A DNA stretch of 64,000 nt from Dasypus novemcinctus (Eukaryota > Chordata > Mammalia > Cingulata > Dasypodidae). Below the pieces are notes generated by a model. The model had not been told where the DNA came from. It made no database searches and saw only the letters and a list, made by a program, of their open reading frames with translations. This document shows positions 1 through 9,187 of the stretch, piece by piece. Every line of letters begins with the position of its first letter. Within the stretch, counting starts at the first letter, position 1. A program made the position numbers and the translations under genes. Location: NCBI RefSeq assembly GCF_030445035.2, contig NC_080699.1, positions 4,774,001 to 4,838,000 on the forward strand. The letters are read 5' to 3'.

Positions 1-801
1 AGAAAATATATGGCCTTTATCATGCTGAGAAAGTTTCCTTCAATCCCCATTTTTGTAGTATTTTTATCAAGAAAAGATGCTGTATTTTATCAAATCCCTT
101 TTCTGTGTCAATTGATAAGATCGTGTGATTTTTCTTGTCTGGTTTATTAATGTAGTGTATTATGCTGATTGAGTTTCTTGTGTTGAACCAACCTTGTATG
201 CCTTGTATAAAGTCCACTTTGTCATGATGAATAATTCTTTTTAATGTGTTGTTGGATTTAATTAGCAAGCATTTTGTTAAAGACTTTTGCTTCTGTATTC
301 ATAAGGGAAACAGGATTGTAATTTTGTTTTTTCGTAATATTTTTATCTTGCTTTGGCATTAGGGTGATACTGGTTTTATAGAATGAGATTGGTAACATTC
401 TTTCTTTTTCAATTTTTTAGAAGCATTTGAATAAGACTGGTATTAAATCTTCTTTGAATGCTTGATAGAATTCACCTGTGAAACCATCTGGTCCTGGGCT
501 TTTCCTTTTATGGAGTTGTTTGATGACTGTTTCAATCTCTTTACTTGTGATTGGTTTACTGAGGTCTTCTATTTCTTCTAGGGTCACTGTAGGTTGTTTG
601 TTCTTTCCTAGGAATTTTTCCATTTAATCTACATTGTCTAGTTTGTTGGCATACAGTTGTTCATATTATCCTCTTATGATCTCTTATTTCTGTGGGGTAG
701 GTATAATGCTCCCATTTTCATTTTTTATTTTATTTTTGCATCTTCTCTCTTTTTTTCTTTGTCATTCTAGCTAAAGGATGTGTTGGTTTTGTTAATCTCC
801 T
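1..801 (-). mobile_element. L1 ORF2 fragment, antisense
   Basis: The minus strand encodes broken pieces of the LINE-1 ORF2 reverse transcriptase. Around 623-417 there is a run containing SPGPDGFTGEFYQAF, the conserved start of the L1 RT domain. Around 268-20 there is a run containing HHDKVDFIQGIQGWFN and then a D-KGFDKIQ block, in the order expected for RT motifs. Several frameshifts and stops separate the pieces, so it is a fossil. The 3' half would lie beyond the left edge of the window. The similarity fades near 800, which I take as the truncated end. Confidence 0.9.
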
Positions 802-1142
802 GGAAGAAACAGATATCAACCATATTTACAAAACAACTACACAGCAACACCTTAACCAGTGTTTCATTAAACAATTGGGTACTGTAGCCTAGCCAGGTTG
901 ATAGATAAAATTAACCCCTATTTAACTTGGCACCTACACACCTGTCCTTAAACCATACTTACTTTCTAAATAAAATAATCAAAAATTCATACGTCACCTA
1001 ATATGATACAAGTATCCTGAATACAACTAATAATCACTCTTTCCTCAAAAAAGGATGCAAAGACCTTGGTGATATTCACTCTTCTCCTTTACATCCTGTA
1101 ACTTAAATATGGTGTCACACAACTAAATATTATTAATAGATT
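802..1142. other. Unassigned AT-rich spacer
   Basis: No coding frame and no repeat family that I recognise. It lies between the L1 fragment and the outer MaLR LTR. Confidence 0.4.
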
Positions 1143-1470
1143 TGTTTTAGTTTGCTAAGATGCCAAAGGCAATATACCAGAAATGGGTTGGCTTTTACAA
1201 GGGATTTATTAACTAATAGGTTTACAGTTCTGAAGCTGTGAAAATGCCAATATCCAGGCATCATCAGGCTATGCTTCCTCCCCAAAGACCTGCTGCAGGT
1301 AATTCTGGACTCCTCTGCCACATGGCAAGGCACATGGCTGGGTCTGCTGGTCTCTCCCTTCTCTCCTGGGTTTCATTGCTTTTTAGCTACTTGGTTCCAT
1401 GACTTTCTTTCTGCTTCTGTATGTTTCTCTCTTTATTCATCCTGTTTATAAAGGACTCCAGGAAAAGGAT
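1143..1470 (-). mobile_element. Outer MaLR-like LTR, antisense, part 1 of 3
   Basis: This is the reverse complement of an ERVL-MaLR LTR 3' end. It opens with TGTTTTAGTTTGCTAA and then the complement of the typical 'aagccaaccc' and 'ggtatattgc' stretch seen in the other MaLR copies here. It stops at the AGGAT duplication (1466-1470), where a second LTR has landed, and resumes at 2061 and again at 8307. It has no coding content. Confidence 0.75.
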
Positions 1471-2060
1471 GGTGACAGTCTGAATCCTATGAACCCCAGA
1501 AAAGATTATGTTTTTTAACTAATCCATTGCATTAGATTCCATTAAAGGAATCTTTGAATAGATCACTTTTAACTAGATCACTTTAGAGCTTTTGAATGGA
1601 CTTCATCAGTGAGGCATGATCCAGGTTGGTTCTCTACCCTCTTGCTGGATCTTATATGAACTGACAACAAACAGAGAAACAGAGAGAGAAAGAGAGCTCT
1701 GCCGTTTTTGACTCTGCCATGTGAGAGAGAGGACTCCAGGTTCTCCAACAGCTACAAAAAGACAGAAAAGCCCTGGGTGCTCAAGGAGCCCAAGCCCATA
1801 GCTGGGCTCCAGGAGACAGTGCGCTTGGGTGAAGGCAGGGACCTCCGCAGAGTCTAGCCACCATATGTTGGCACTACCATGTGTCTGGATGCCAGGATCA
1901 TCAGTGGCTAACTCTGGTGAGAAGACATCTCTGTTGATATCTTGACTTGGACATTTCATGACCTCAGAACTGTGATCTTTTACCCTAAATTAAATCCCCT
2001 TTATAAAAGCCAACCCATTTCTGGTATATTGCTTTGGCAGCCCTGTGGCAAACTAATACA
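1471..2060 (+). mobile_element. Inner MaLR-like solo LTR, sense
   Basis: A solo LTR of about 590 bp in the opposite orientation to its host LTR. It is flanked by identical 5-bp direct repeats, AGGAT at 1466-1470 and AGGAT at 2061-2065, the size usual for ERVL/MaLR insertions. It ends in CA; the expected initial TG is GG here. Its 3' end has a degraded poly(A)-signal region (CCTAAATTAAATCCCC) followed by AAAGCCAACCC and GGTATATTGC, which pair as an inverted repeat with 1143-1210. The surrounding LTR continues cleanly on both sides, so this insertion is the younger of the two. Confidence 0.8.
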
Positions 2061-2141
2061 AGGATTAAGACTCACTCTGGGCCATGCCTTACTAAGTAAC
2101 CTAATCAAAAGACCCTTAATTGCAGAAACCTAATCATAAGT
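2061..2141 (-). mobile_element. Outer MaLR-like LTR, antisense, part 2 of 3
   Basis: Continuation of the LTR begun at 1143, after the nested LTR. It ends with ATAAGT (2136-2141), the left target-site duplication of the provirus. The rest of the LTR appears beyond the provirus at 8307-8400. Confidence 0.75.
2136..2141. repeat. Left target-site duplication of provirus
   Basis: ATAAGT immediately before the 5' LTR, identical to 8307-8312. Six bases fits betaretrovirus-class integration. Confidence 0.9.
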
Positions 2142-2184
2142 TGTAGGGAGCCACCCGCTGTGAGAACTATTTACAGCCTCCCAC

Positions 2185-2212
2185 AACATGGCGGATCTTA
2201 CAACATGGCGGA
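2185..2212 (+). promoter_or_regulatory. Tandem YY1-like motifs in U3
   Basis: AACATGGCGGA occurs at 2185-2195 and again at 2202-2212, 17 bp apart. The ATGGCGG core matches the known recognition core of the zinc-finger factor YY1. In the 3' LTR the first copy is kept (7891-7901) and the second is changed to AACATGGCAGA (7908-7918). Binding is inferred from motif only. Confidence 0.5.
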
Positions 2213-2421
2213 GTTCACAAATCTACCCTGTCATTTCCTTATTCTTCTTCCTCCCTGCTTCGTTCTCCCCTTCCTGCTGCAACTCAGGTGATCACAGCAA
2301 TACGCATGCACGAGGCGCGAAACTCTGCAGGTTTGGTGGGAACACTCGGCCAATCCCCTCCTTGGATGCCTGTCACCTGTGAGACTAGCCTATCACCTGT
2401 GGACACGTTCCCTTCCCTCAG

Positions 2422-2451
2422 TATATATTCCCATGTTTTACCCCCAATAAA
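2422..2451 (+). promoter_or_regulatory. LTR TATA-like box and poly(A) signal
   Basis: TATATATT at 2422-2429 and AATAAA at 2446-2451 lie about 17 bp apart. This compact layout means the poly(A) signal sits at or very near the start of R. The 3' LTR has the same pair at 8128-8135 and 8152-8157. Confidence 0.65.
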
Positions 2452-2602
2452 CGAGGCTTGATCAGAATCCTGTCTTGCCTCCATTCTTCGTGTCTCTTGT
2501 CCCCGTTTCTGTGTCGTCTGTTTTGTTTCTAGATTCCCCGAACTTGGTGGGACAGGAGACGTCCTGTCATGTTGGCCTGGCCCGCGGGTGGACTGGGTCA
2601 AG

Positions 2603-2620
2603 TGGCGACCAACGGAGGGG
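2603..2620 (+). promoter_or_regulatory. Primer-binding site, lysine-tRNA type
   Basis: Two bases after the 5' LTR lies TGGCGACCAACGGAGGGG. It resembles the site complementary to the 3' end of tRNA-Lys(1,2) used by betaretroviruses, with about four mismatches in 18. The position directly after the LTR supports the call. Confidence 0.75.
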
Positions 2621-2679
2621 CGAATCGAATCAAGCAATAATATAGAAAATGCCGATTGATGGGCCCAAAAGAAAATATT

Positions 2680-2785
2680 TGAAGAGACACCGCCAGGAGC
2701 CTGCGGTCAGGATCTCGGAGTACAAAGAGACACCGCACAGTAGCCTGCTGCGCGGTCAGGATCTCGGTAAGTGATCGGCAAAAGT
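2680..2785 (+). promoter_or_regulatory. Leader with 49-bp repeat and splice donor
   Basis: The untranslated leader has two copies of a roughly 49-bp unit. The shared core GGTCAGGATCTCGG lies at 2705-2718 and 2754-2767. The second copy runs into GTAAGTG, so the sequence CTCG|GTAAGT (GT at 2767-2768) looks like the major retroviral splice donor, 18 bp before the gag ATG. A third copy of the core lies inside gag at 3048-3061. Confidence 0.6.
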
Positions 2786-4435
2786 ATGGGACAAGCAATG
2801 AGTGAGCATAAAGTGTTTGTAGAAGGTCTACGTGAGGCTTTAAAGGCACAAGGAGTAAGGGTTAAAAGTTAAACAGCTCCTAGAATTCTTTGATTTCCAC
2901 AGGAAGGGAGCACAGATGCAACGATATAGTTTGTGTCCGCCATAGAGATGCAGTCGTGGCAAATGTAATTACAAAGGGCGAAGAGATTCTGTCACAGGGC
3001 CGGATTCCCCCCGGATCCAGTCCTTCTACTGCCCTTAGCAATCACACGGTCAGGATCTCGGAGTTAAGGAGACACTGTGTAGAGTCCCACCTCCTATCGA
3101 TTCAGATTCAGTTTCTATTAAGATAGAAAGTGAGGAAGAGATACCCCTATCTCAAAATAATGAGGCCAAACCCAAAATAGGTAGGAGAAATAAAAATAGG
3201 CGCAAAAAGAAAGCTGGCGCAAGCTCAAGCTCCGAAACCTCTGATTCTGACCCCGAGTCAGAGTCAGTGAAACTCATTGCCATTGACTACCCGCCACCAC
3301 ATGCTCCCTCCCCCTCCGCGCCACCGCCCAATCACCCTACCGTTGCTGGCATTTTTGAAAGTCAGGATAACTAAGGAGTCATAGCGAAGATAGAGAAAAC
3401 AAAAGAGCAAATTCGCTTACAGAGGCAACATTTACAACTCCTAAAGGAGCTAGAGCAGCTAAAAGAATTAGAACACCATAAATGCAGGAAGGCAGTTAGC
3501 CACAATCCTTTTATCACCTTCCTGCCCACCTGTGCCTGCTTACAAAGGCCACCCAGGCGTGCATCCCCTGCGGTCATAACCACCCCCCTTTTTTTTTTTT
3601 GCATAACCGGTCACCGAGAGGCAAACCAGGGCCAAAACAATGAGGCAGATAATGAGGCAGATGGTGAGGTGAAGGTATTTCGTGTGCATTCCACTTTCCC
3701 CTTTAAATCTTTAAAAGAGCTTAAAACCAATGCCTCTACCTATGGGCCCACTGCTCCTATACTATTACCATCTTGGAGCACATTGCTGATGCCTGGCTTA
3801 CACCTCATGATTGGCGTACTCTTGCTCGCTCTGCTCTCAGTGTGGGAGATTACCTGTTATGGAAATCCGAGTACACCGAGTTCTGTGCTGATACAGCCAG
3901 GCGTAATGCTCAGGCCGGCAAGGGGTGGAATATAGATATGCTTACAGGGTCAAATGATTATAGAAATAATGATGACCAATGTCGGTATGACCCTGGCCTG
4001 TTTGCCCAGATTCAAACTGCAGCCCTTAGGGCCTGGAAAAGGTTGCCCACAAAGGAATGCCCTGCCTCCTCCCTCACTAATATTAAACAGAGACCAGAGG
4101 AGCCTTTTTCAGATTTTGTAGGCAGATCGTATGCAGCTACAGAAAGACTGTTTGGCGATATATAAAGCAAATTGTCTTTGTAAATGCAAATGCGGCTTAT
4201 CAGGCCACAGTTAGACCTTATAGAAAGAAGGAGAACTTGTCTGGTTACATCAGGCTTTGTTCTGAAATTAGCCCCGCCTATCAACAAGGCTTGGCAAAAG
4301 CTTTTACAGCTGCAGTAAAAAGGTTGCTGTCAGTCCCAAACCAACATGCAGGGTCACCCTCTCCCTCCCCATGAGGGAAACGGGAGGCAGGGCCAGCCAC
4401 AGGCCCCGAAATCCTTTAACAACTCTTTGGGCTCC
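2786..4435 (+). pseudogene. gag: gag remnant (matrix to capsid), frameshifted
   Basis: Betaretrovirus-type Gag, the structural polyprotein, in pieces. ATG at 2786 opens a matrix-like start (MGQAMSEHKVFVEGL) that ends at a stop at 2872. After a rearranged stretch, 3105-3375 reads an acidic, serine-rich and basic segment and a proline-rich part with a PSAP late-domain-like motif (3312-3323). Glutamine- and leucine-rich sequence follows. Capsid begins near 3669 (FPFKSLKELK, YGPTAP), shifts frame near 3760, and continues to a stop at 4165 with LTPHDW, GDYLLWK and the major homology region near 4088-4150 ([13 protein letters not shown]). More capsid-like residues follow to about 4340. No nucleocapsid zinc knuckle is visible. 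Stops and frameshifts rule out function. Confidence 0.85.
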
Positions 4436-6690
4436 CTGCTGTCTACATGACAATGTAGCTCTGGGCTAGTGAAGGCTAATATAGTTAATCCACTGGAAAG
4501 AGAAATGTGGCAACATTTGTGTTTTGATATGTTTCCATTCTAGTTCTGATTGGGCTTGCTTGACCAAGATAATAAAATTGGTACCAAGTTTTTATTAAGG
4601 TCTAAAGGAAGTTTTCAGTTTTAAATCAATACTTTTCTCCAGAACTTAAAGTCTCAATTTAGTCTTACAGTAATAATCTAAAAATGTGTTAATGGTAAAC
4701 TGCAAAATGAAAACTTAACTACATTTATGCTGCTCAAGTTATTTTAACTGATTGCTGATAACTAATAAAAATGTTTCCAAGCACAAGCTTGCATATTACA
4801 GGCAACATGAATTCCAGAAGAAATCTTGAAAGGTATAATCTATGATGTGCTATATAACAGAGGATTTAAAAGTAGCTATACCAAGAAAGTAAGAATTATG
4901 AGTCGATTGTAAATACATTGTATGTTTCTGTTAATGTGTTGTAATTGTTTTGTGTTTGTCTGTCTGTTCATTCAATGTCAGTGTATATTGTGATACCTCC
5001 GGATGGTAAATATAAATTAGTAGCTATTTTTAAAAGAGCTCTATTCAAATGGCCAAAAATTAAATAAGCGCTTATATTAATACTTAAGTTTATTATATTA
5101 ATACATAAGTTTAAATGTTAATAAGATATCTACAATAATAAAAATTGTAAGTCTTGATTAACAAAATTACTATGCCTTTTCATAAAAAATGGTTCTTGCC
5201 TAGATTGAAATGAATAACTTATTTTTCTTCACAGGATAATATGAAGGATGCAAAACTTAAATGAATGTTAAAAAGGTTAAAAGTTTGTGACAATGCTAAC
5301 TGAAATTTAATAAGTTTTTGCAAAAAGGTGTATTTTGTCCTAAAGTAGGATGGCTAATTTTCATAAACTCTTGGAACTTAATTTGCATGTGGCAAATTGT
5401 AGAAGGTATTGTAATAACTTTAAGTAAGGGAATGTGTTCTGTGAAGGTAAAATTGTCTTAATATAGTCTATATGGTTATAAATAATTATAAGAAGTTTAA
5501 TGAAGCATTGTTTAAATTAAGGTATTTAAATGGATAATTCCAAAAAGTCATTATTAAATATATATAAAACTGAATTGATGATAATAAATAATAAAAGGTA
5601 ATTTTATAACAGGAAAACTTGCTGGTGGCTAGTCTTCCTGGCAAACTGGCTTCTAGGGGACTGTTTCTGGTATTACATGCTACTAAGTATTTAAAGTGAA
5701 GAAAAGGTCATTATTTTAACAAGCTCATTTAGTGTTGATGGCAGTGATATGTTGTAAGAAGTTTGCCTGGTAACTTAGTATGTGGGATATATGGAATGTG
5801 TTTTTATTACTAAAGAAACAGGAGATGATTTCATCCTGAAATAAAATGATTGATTATTGAGAAAGAGTAAAATGTGGGACAAATGAATACTGAAAGTGTA
5901 GAAGGTTTGTGGAAAGAAAACTTTATGGTTAAAGTTAAGTAAGATTTGATGGGTCTGTCTATAAAGTTTGAAAAAGCCTTAGTATCAAGTAGTATGTATC
6001 AAAGTTAAAAATATTGTTCTTTTTCAAAGTCTCTGAAATCATTAGTCTGTTCTGGTGAAAGTTTATAGAAAGTTTATAACCTGAATAATCAGTATACAAA
6101 GAGTCTGTTTTATCAAAACAGCTTCTTATGCTTTAACCTCATCATTTCCTCAGTGTTCAAGGAAGAAAGGGTCTTATCTCTTTTAAAGGAAATAATGTTT
6201 AAACCAGCTTTCTAAAAATCAGATCCTGAAAAGCAGCTTTTTATTTCAAACTAATTATAAGAGATTTGTTCTTTTACCTTGGGAAAAAAAAAATTAAAGT
6301 GATGGTTGAGTTCAATTAATATGTTATAAGTTAAATGAAAGGTGTTTTAAAGTGTTACAAAATGAACAAGTTTTTCTTTCCTTTAACTCTCTGTTAATTA
6401 AAGTTGTATGAATAAAAGGTTTCTATAAATACTTAAAAGTGTATAAAGTTACCAATATTTCAGCATAATATTACAGAGAAGTACAGTGTGGTTATTCATG
6501 GTTTTAGTTATTATAAGAGTATGTGTCACAGAAACAACCTCTTATCATAGATTAAACTAACAACACTAGTATGCAGCAATCCCAAACACTGCTAGTTTGT
6601 TGCAAAAAGTTAAAGTCCAGAGGTATTGCTATCACTTTGTTTTAAAACTTGCTAAGACTTTCTTTAGTGTCTTCTTAGACAAATCAAGCC
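4436..6690. other. AT-rich provirus interior of unknown origin
   Basis: About 2.2 kb between gag and the pol/env scraps. It is markedly more AT-rich than gag or the LTRs, and no frame of useful length appears on either strand. I do not see protease, dUTPase, reverse transcriptase or integrase motifs, nor a poly(A) tail, terminal repeats or flanking duplications that would mark a later insertion. It may be very decayed pol/env, captured foreign sequence (as in the mouse ETn elements), or a nested element that I do not recognise. Confidence 0.4.
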
Positions 6691-6932
6691 AGCTTCATTC
6701 CTCTACCTGTAAAAAACCCAACAATAAACTTTTGCAGTGCTTTTCAGGGCTATGTGCATAGCCCAATCATCTTGTACAGTATTTACTGATAGTAACAGTA
6801 ATAAAAAAGCAGCATACGTTACTTCTTGAAAAGAACAGGCTTGGCAGATTCCATTCATGTCTGCTCAGCGTACTGAACTTGCTGCCATCATTAAGGTGTT
6901 AACAATATTTAAGGAACCTGCCTTTTCCTTCA
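6691..6932 (+). pseudogene. pol: pol remnant: RNase H domain scrap
   Basis: One frame reads VFTDSNSNKKAAYVTS, a TGA stop, and then QRTELAAIIKVL. These are the first two conserved acidic blocks of retroviral RNase H: the aspartate codon at 6788-6790 and the glutamate codon at 6875-6877, in the same frame. Just upstream, near 6735-6780 in another frame, QGYVHSPII weakly recalls the reverse transcriptase QG..SP block. The second aspartate block, the last catalytic residue and all of integrase are missing. The domain runs straight into env sequence at about 6933, so a deletion joined them. Confidence 0.7.
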
Positions 6933-6933
6933 G

Positions 6934-7245
6934 GAGGAATGCTGCCACTACGTGAATGAATCTGGTATTGTTGAGCAAAATGTTAAGAAATTGTGAGAAT
7001 TGCGGGAAGGAATACTGCCCTCCCAATCAACTTCCTCATCTGCCTGGCTCACCTCCCCCCTCGTAACATGGCTAGGTCCCCTTCTCAGCCCCCTAATCAC
7101 TTTCCTTTTAATCTGTGCATTTGCGCCTTGCCTCCTTAAATTTCTCCAAGAAAGGATGAAGCAAATTTCTGCCCACGTGATGTATCTTGCCGCTGTTCGT
7201 CAATACCAGCCTATCCGGATGGAAGAACAAACAACCAGTCTTTGA
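6934..7245 (+). pseudogene. env: env remnant: transmembrane subunit C-terminus
   Basis: The frame from 6934 opens with EECCHYVNESGIVEQN, the end of the CX6CC disulphide region typical of gamma- and D-type envelope transmembrane subunits. A TGA follows 21 codons in. The same frame then reads WLTSPLVTWLGPLL, a hydrophobic membrane anchor of about 25 residues and a cytoplasmic tail, and stops at 7245. The surface subunit, fusion peptide and first heptad region are absent. A D-type env behind a beta-type gag is a known retroviral combination. It is non-functional. Confidence 0.82.
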
Positions 7246-7833
7246 AAGTGCAAATTTCTTATGTTACCTTATCACCAACCTGTATTCTAATAGTGTTTCC
7301 TTTCCTTGCCTGTTTTCTCTGTCCACAGTCACCACCTCCCTTATCGCAGCTAACCCTTCTCTGTTTAATTGATATCGCTGAACGTCTTCAGTAAGGGATT
7401 TAGCAGCTCATAAGGGCAGTGGGCACCCTGGCTTAAACAGACCAGGGCGGGTGTGGCCTCACCCACTAATCTCAGTATGTCATGCATGTCGTGCGCGGTA
7501 TAGGGCTCCCCGTTATAGCTTGCTGTAATTGCAAGCCATCTGTCGCTGAGGCGCTGGACTGGTTAGCCAATGACGGGCAACTGGGCTGACCCATCAGTCA
7601 ACCTAAGACAGGGACGTGGCCTTTTGCTGCCATGATTCCCAATGACGGGTAAGATTGATCGCATACCGGGTAAGACAATCGCTTACTGGGTGCAGCCCCG
7701 ACCTAAGACAGGCACAGCCCCCCCCTTTCAGCATGGGAGCACCTTGCAGCCGCATGCCACTACTGAAAATAAGCCCTGCTCTATCATGAGCCGTCACCGG
7801 CTGTTCATTTCTTCAATTCATAACTCATTAAAC
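7246..7833 (+). other. Post-env region of provirus
   Basis: About 590 bp between the env stop and the polypurine tract. It has short open stretches but no domain that I recognise. It includes a GC-richer part (7390-7800) with imperfect internal repetition of 'gacgggyaa' and 'cctaagacagg' motifs. Confidence 0.5.
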
Positions 7834-7845
7834 AGAAAAGGGGGA
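7834..7845 (+). promoter_or_regulatory. Polypurine tract
   Basis: AGAAAAGGGGGA ends two bases before the 3' LTR, the standard place for plus-strand priming. Confidence 0.8.
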
Positions 7846-7847
7846 CC

Positions 7848-8306
7848 TGTAGGGAGCCACCCGCTGTGAGACCTATTTACAGCCTCCCACAACATGGCGG
7901 ATCTCACAACATGGCAGAGTTCACAAATCTACCCTGTCATTTCCTTATTCTTCTTCCTCCCTGCTTCATTCTCCCCTTCCCGCTACAACTCAGGTGATCA
8001 CAGCAATACGCATGTGCGAGGTGCAAAACTCCGCAGGTTTGGCGCGAATACTCGGCCAATCCCCTCCTTGGATGCCTGTCACCTGTGAGACTAGCCTATC
8101 ACCTGTGGACACGTTCCCTTCCCTCAGTATATATTTCCATGTTTTACCCCCAATAAACGAGGCTTGATCAGAATCCTGTCTTGCCTCCATTCTTCGTGTC
8201 TCTTGTCCCCGTTTCTGTGTCGTCTGCTTTGTTTCTAGATTCGCCAAACTTGGTGGGACAGGAGATGTCCTGTCGTGTTGGCCTGGCCCGCGGGCGGACT
8301 GGGTCA
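7848..8306 (+). mobile_element. 3' LTR of provirus
   Basis: 459 bp, TG...CA, same length as the 5' LTR. TATA-like box 8128-8135, AATAAA 8152-8157. By hand alignment it differs from the 5' copy at about 21 positions with no indel. Many differences are C/T or G/A changes, several at CpG sites. Confidence 0.92.
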
Positions 8307-8400
8307 ATAAGTTCCCATCCACAATAGGCTTACACCTGCAGGAATGGATTAACTCTGTGAATATAATTTTCTGAGGTCTATCCAACTTCAAACTGTCCCA
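8307..8400 (-). mobile_element. Outer MaLR-like LTR, antisense, part 3 of 3
   Basis: It begins with ATAAGT (8307-8312), the right duplication of the provirus, and then continues the antisense LTR with 'cccatccacaatagg' and 'aggaatggatta', the same order as the antisense copy at 14608-15242. It ends near TGTCCCA at 8400. Confidence 0.75.
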
Positions 8401-8699
8401 AAATCTTATGTTATATGATAAAGCAATGGCAGAGGAAAGAAAGCAAAGATAATTGTGTGTGTATGTGTATAAATATATGCATTCACAAACATTTTTGCAA
8501 CTGGTCACTTGTTCTTAGGCTGTATTTATAGCTACCTTCTTATATTACCCATTCCGTATTCCTTTGCCCTCAGCAAACCCCAGAGCTGGTCCTGGGTCCT
8601 TGCCTGGTGTGGTGACCCAGTCCTTCAATCCTAAGGAATCTAGGCCAACTGCAGTCCTCATTTGGATTGTCCTGGTTTCCCATTGACTTTAGTCATAGG
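8401..8699. other. Unassigned stretch
   Basis: Contains a short TG/TA-rich run near 8453-8475 and a GC-richer half from 8555. No family assigned and no coding frame. Confidence 0.3.
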
Positions 8700-8703
8700 A
8701 TAT

Positions 8704-9183
8704 TGATGTGGGCTATGGGTGGAAGGCTCTTTGTCTCTTCAGAGATAACCTAAGCTGTTTGACTTGTGGGTGTGGAACGGTAAGAGGCTGCAGTCCTGCC
8801 CTTAGGGACAATGGCAAAGTCTCCAGTCCCAGGAAACAGTTTAACAATTCAAGGGCTATAAACTTTAAGTATTTAGGGGAAATGCAAAAACCAAATATGC
8901 TAAAAGCTTATCTAGAATATCTGGAGTCCATGCTAAAAGCTTACCTAAGATGTGGAAGATATATATGCTAATTGAAGCCTATTGAGAACTGAAACAAAGG
9001 GACCATTTGGCCTTTCCTCTCTGTATAAAAGACATTTGAAAATCTTGTTCAGGGCTCGGGATTCAAACAGAAAGCTCCCGAGTCCGGCCGGCTGTCAATA
9101 AACCATTTTTCCTTCTCAAAATCATTCCTGAGTCCTGGCCTCTCTATACTCAAATAATTGAACTTCTCTCAAATTCTACAACA
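8704..9183 (+). mobile_element. ERV1-like solo LTR
   Basis: 480 bp with TG at 8704 and CA at 9182-9183. It is flanked by ATAT on both sides (8700-8703 and 9184-9187), a 4-bp duplication as expected for gammaretrovirus-like ERV1. TATAAAA lies at 9024-9030 and AATAAA at 9097-9102, followed by a CT-rich U5 and GAGTCCTGG. No internal region adjoins, so this is a solo LTR. Confidence 0.8.
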
Positions 9184-9187
9184 ATAT

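Larger units (their letters stand above)
2142..2600 (+). mobile_element. 5' LTR of provirus
   Basis: 459 bp, starting TGTAGGGAGCC and ending GGGTCA. It has two ATGGCGGA-containing direct repeats in U3 (2185-2195 and 2202-2212), a TATA-like TATATATT at 2422-2429 and AATAAA at 2446-2451, which places the U3/R boundary nearby. TG and CA termini are intact. The 3' partner at 7848-8306 has the same length. Confidence 0.92.
2142..8306 (+). mobile_element. Betaretrovirus-like endogenous provirus, defective
   Basis: A 6.2-kb provirus flanked by perfect 6-bp direct repeats ATAAGT (2136-2141 and 8307-8312). Order: 459-bp 5' LTR, lysine-tRNA-type primer site, leader with a splice donor, broken gag, about 2.2 kb of AT-rich sequence with no recognisable retroviral coding, a short RNase H remnant, the C-terminal tail of a D-type envelope protein, a polypurine tract, and a 459-bp 3' LTR. 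Protease, integrase, most of reverse transcriptase and the envelope surface subunit are not visible. By hand count the LTRs differ at about 21 of 459 sites (about 4.6%). It cannot encode a functional virus. Confidence 0.9.

Noticed and set aside
1606..1959. 117-codon minus-strand frame
   Set aside because: It falls within the inner MaLR LTR (1471-2060) on the antisense strand; no recognisable protein.
7990..8508. 172-codon minus-strand frame, the longest in the window
   Set aside because: It reads antisense through the 3' LTR of the provirus. A matching antisense frame occurs in the 5' LTR (2284-2637). It reflects LTR composition and no domain is seen.
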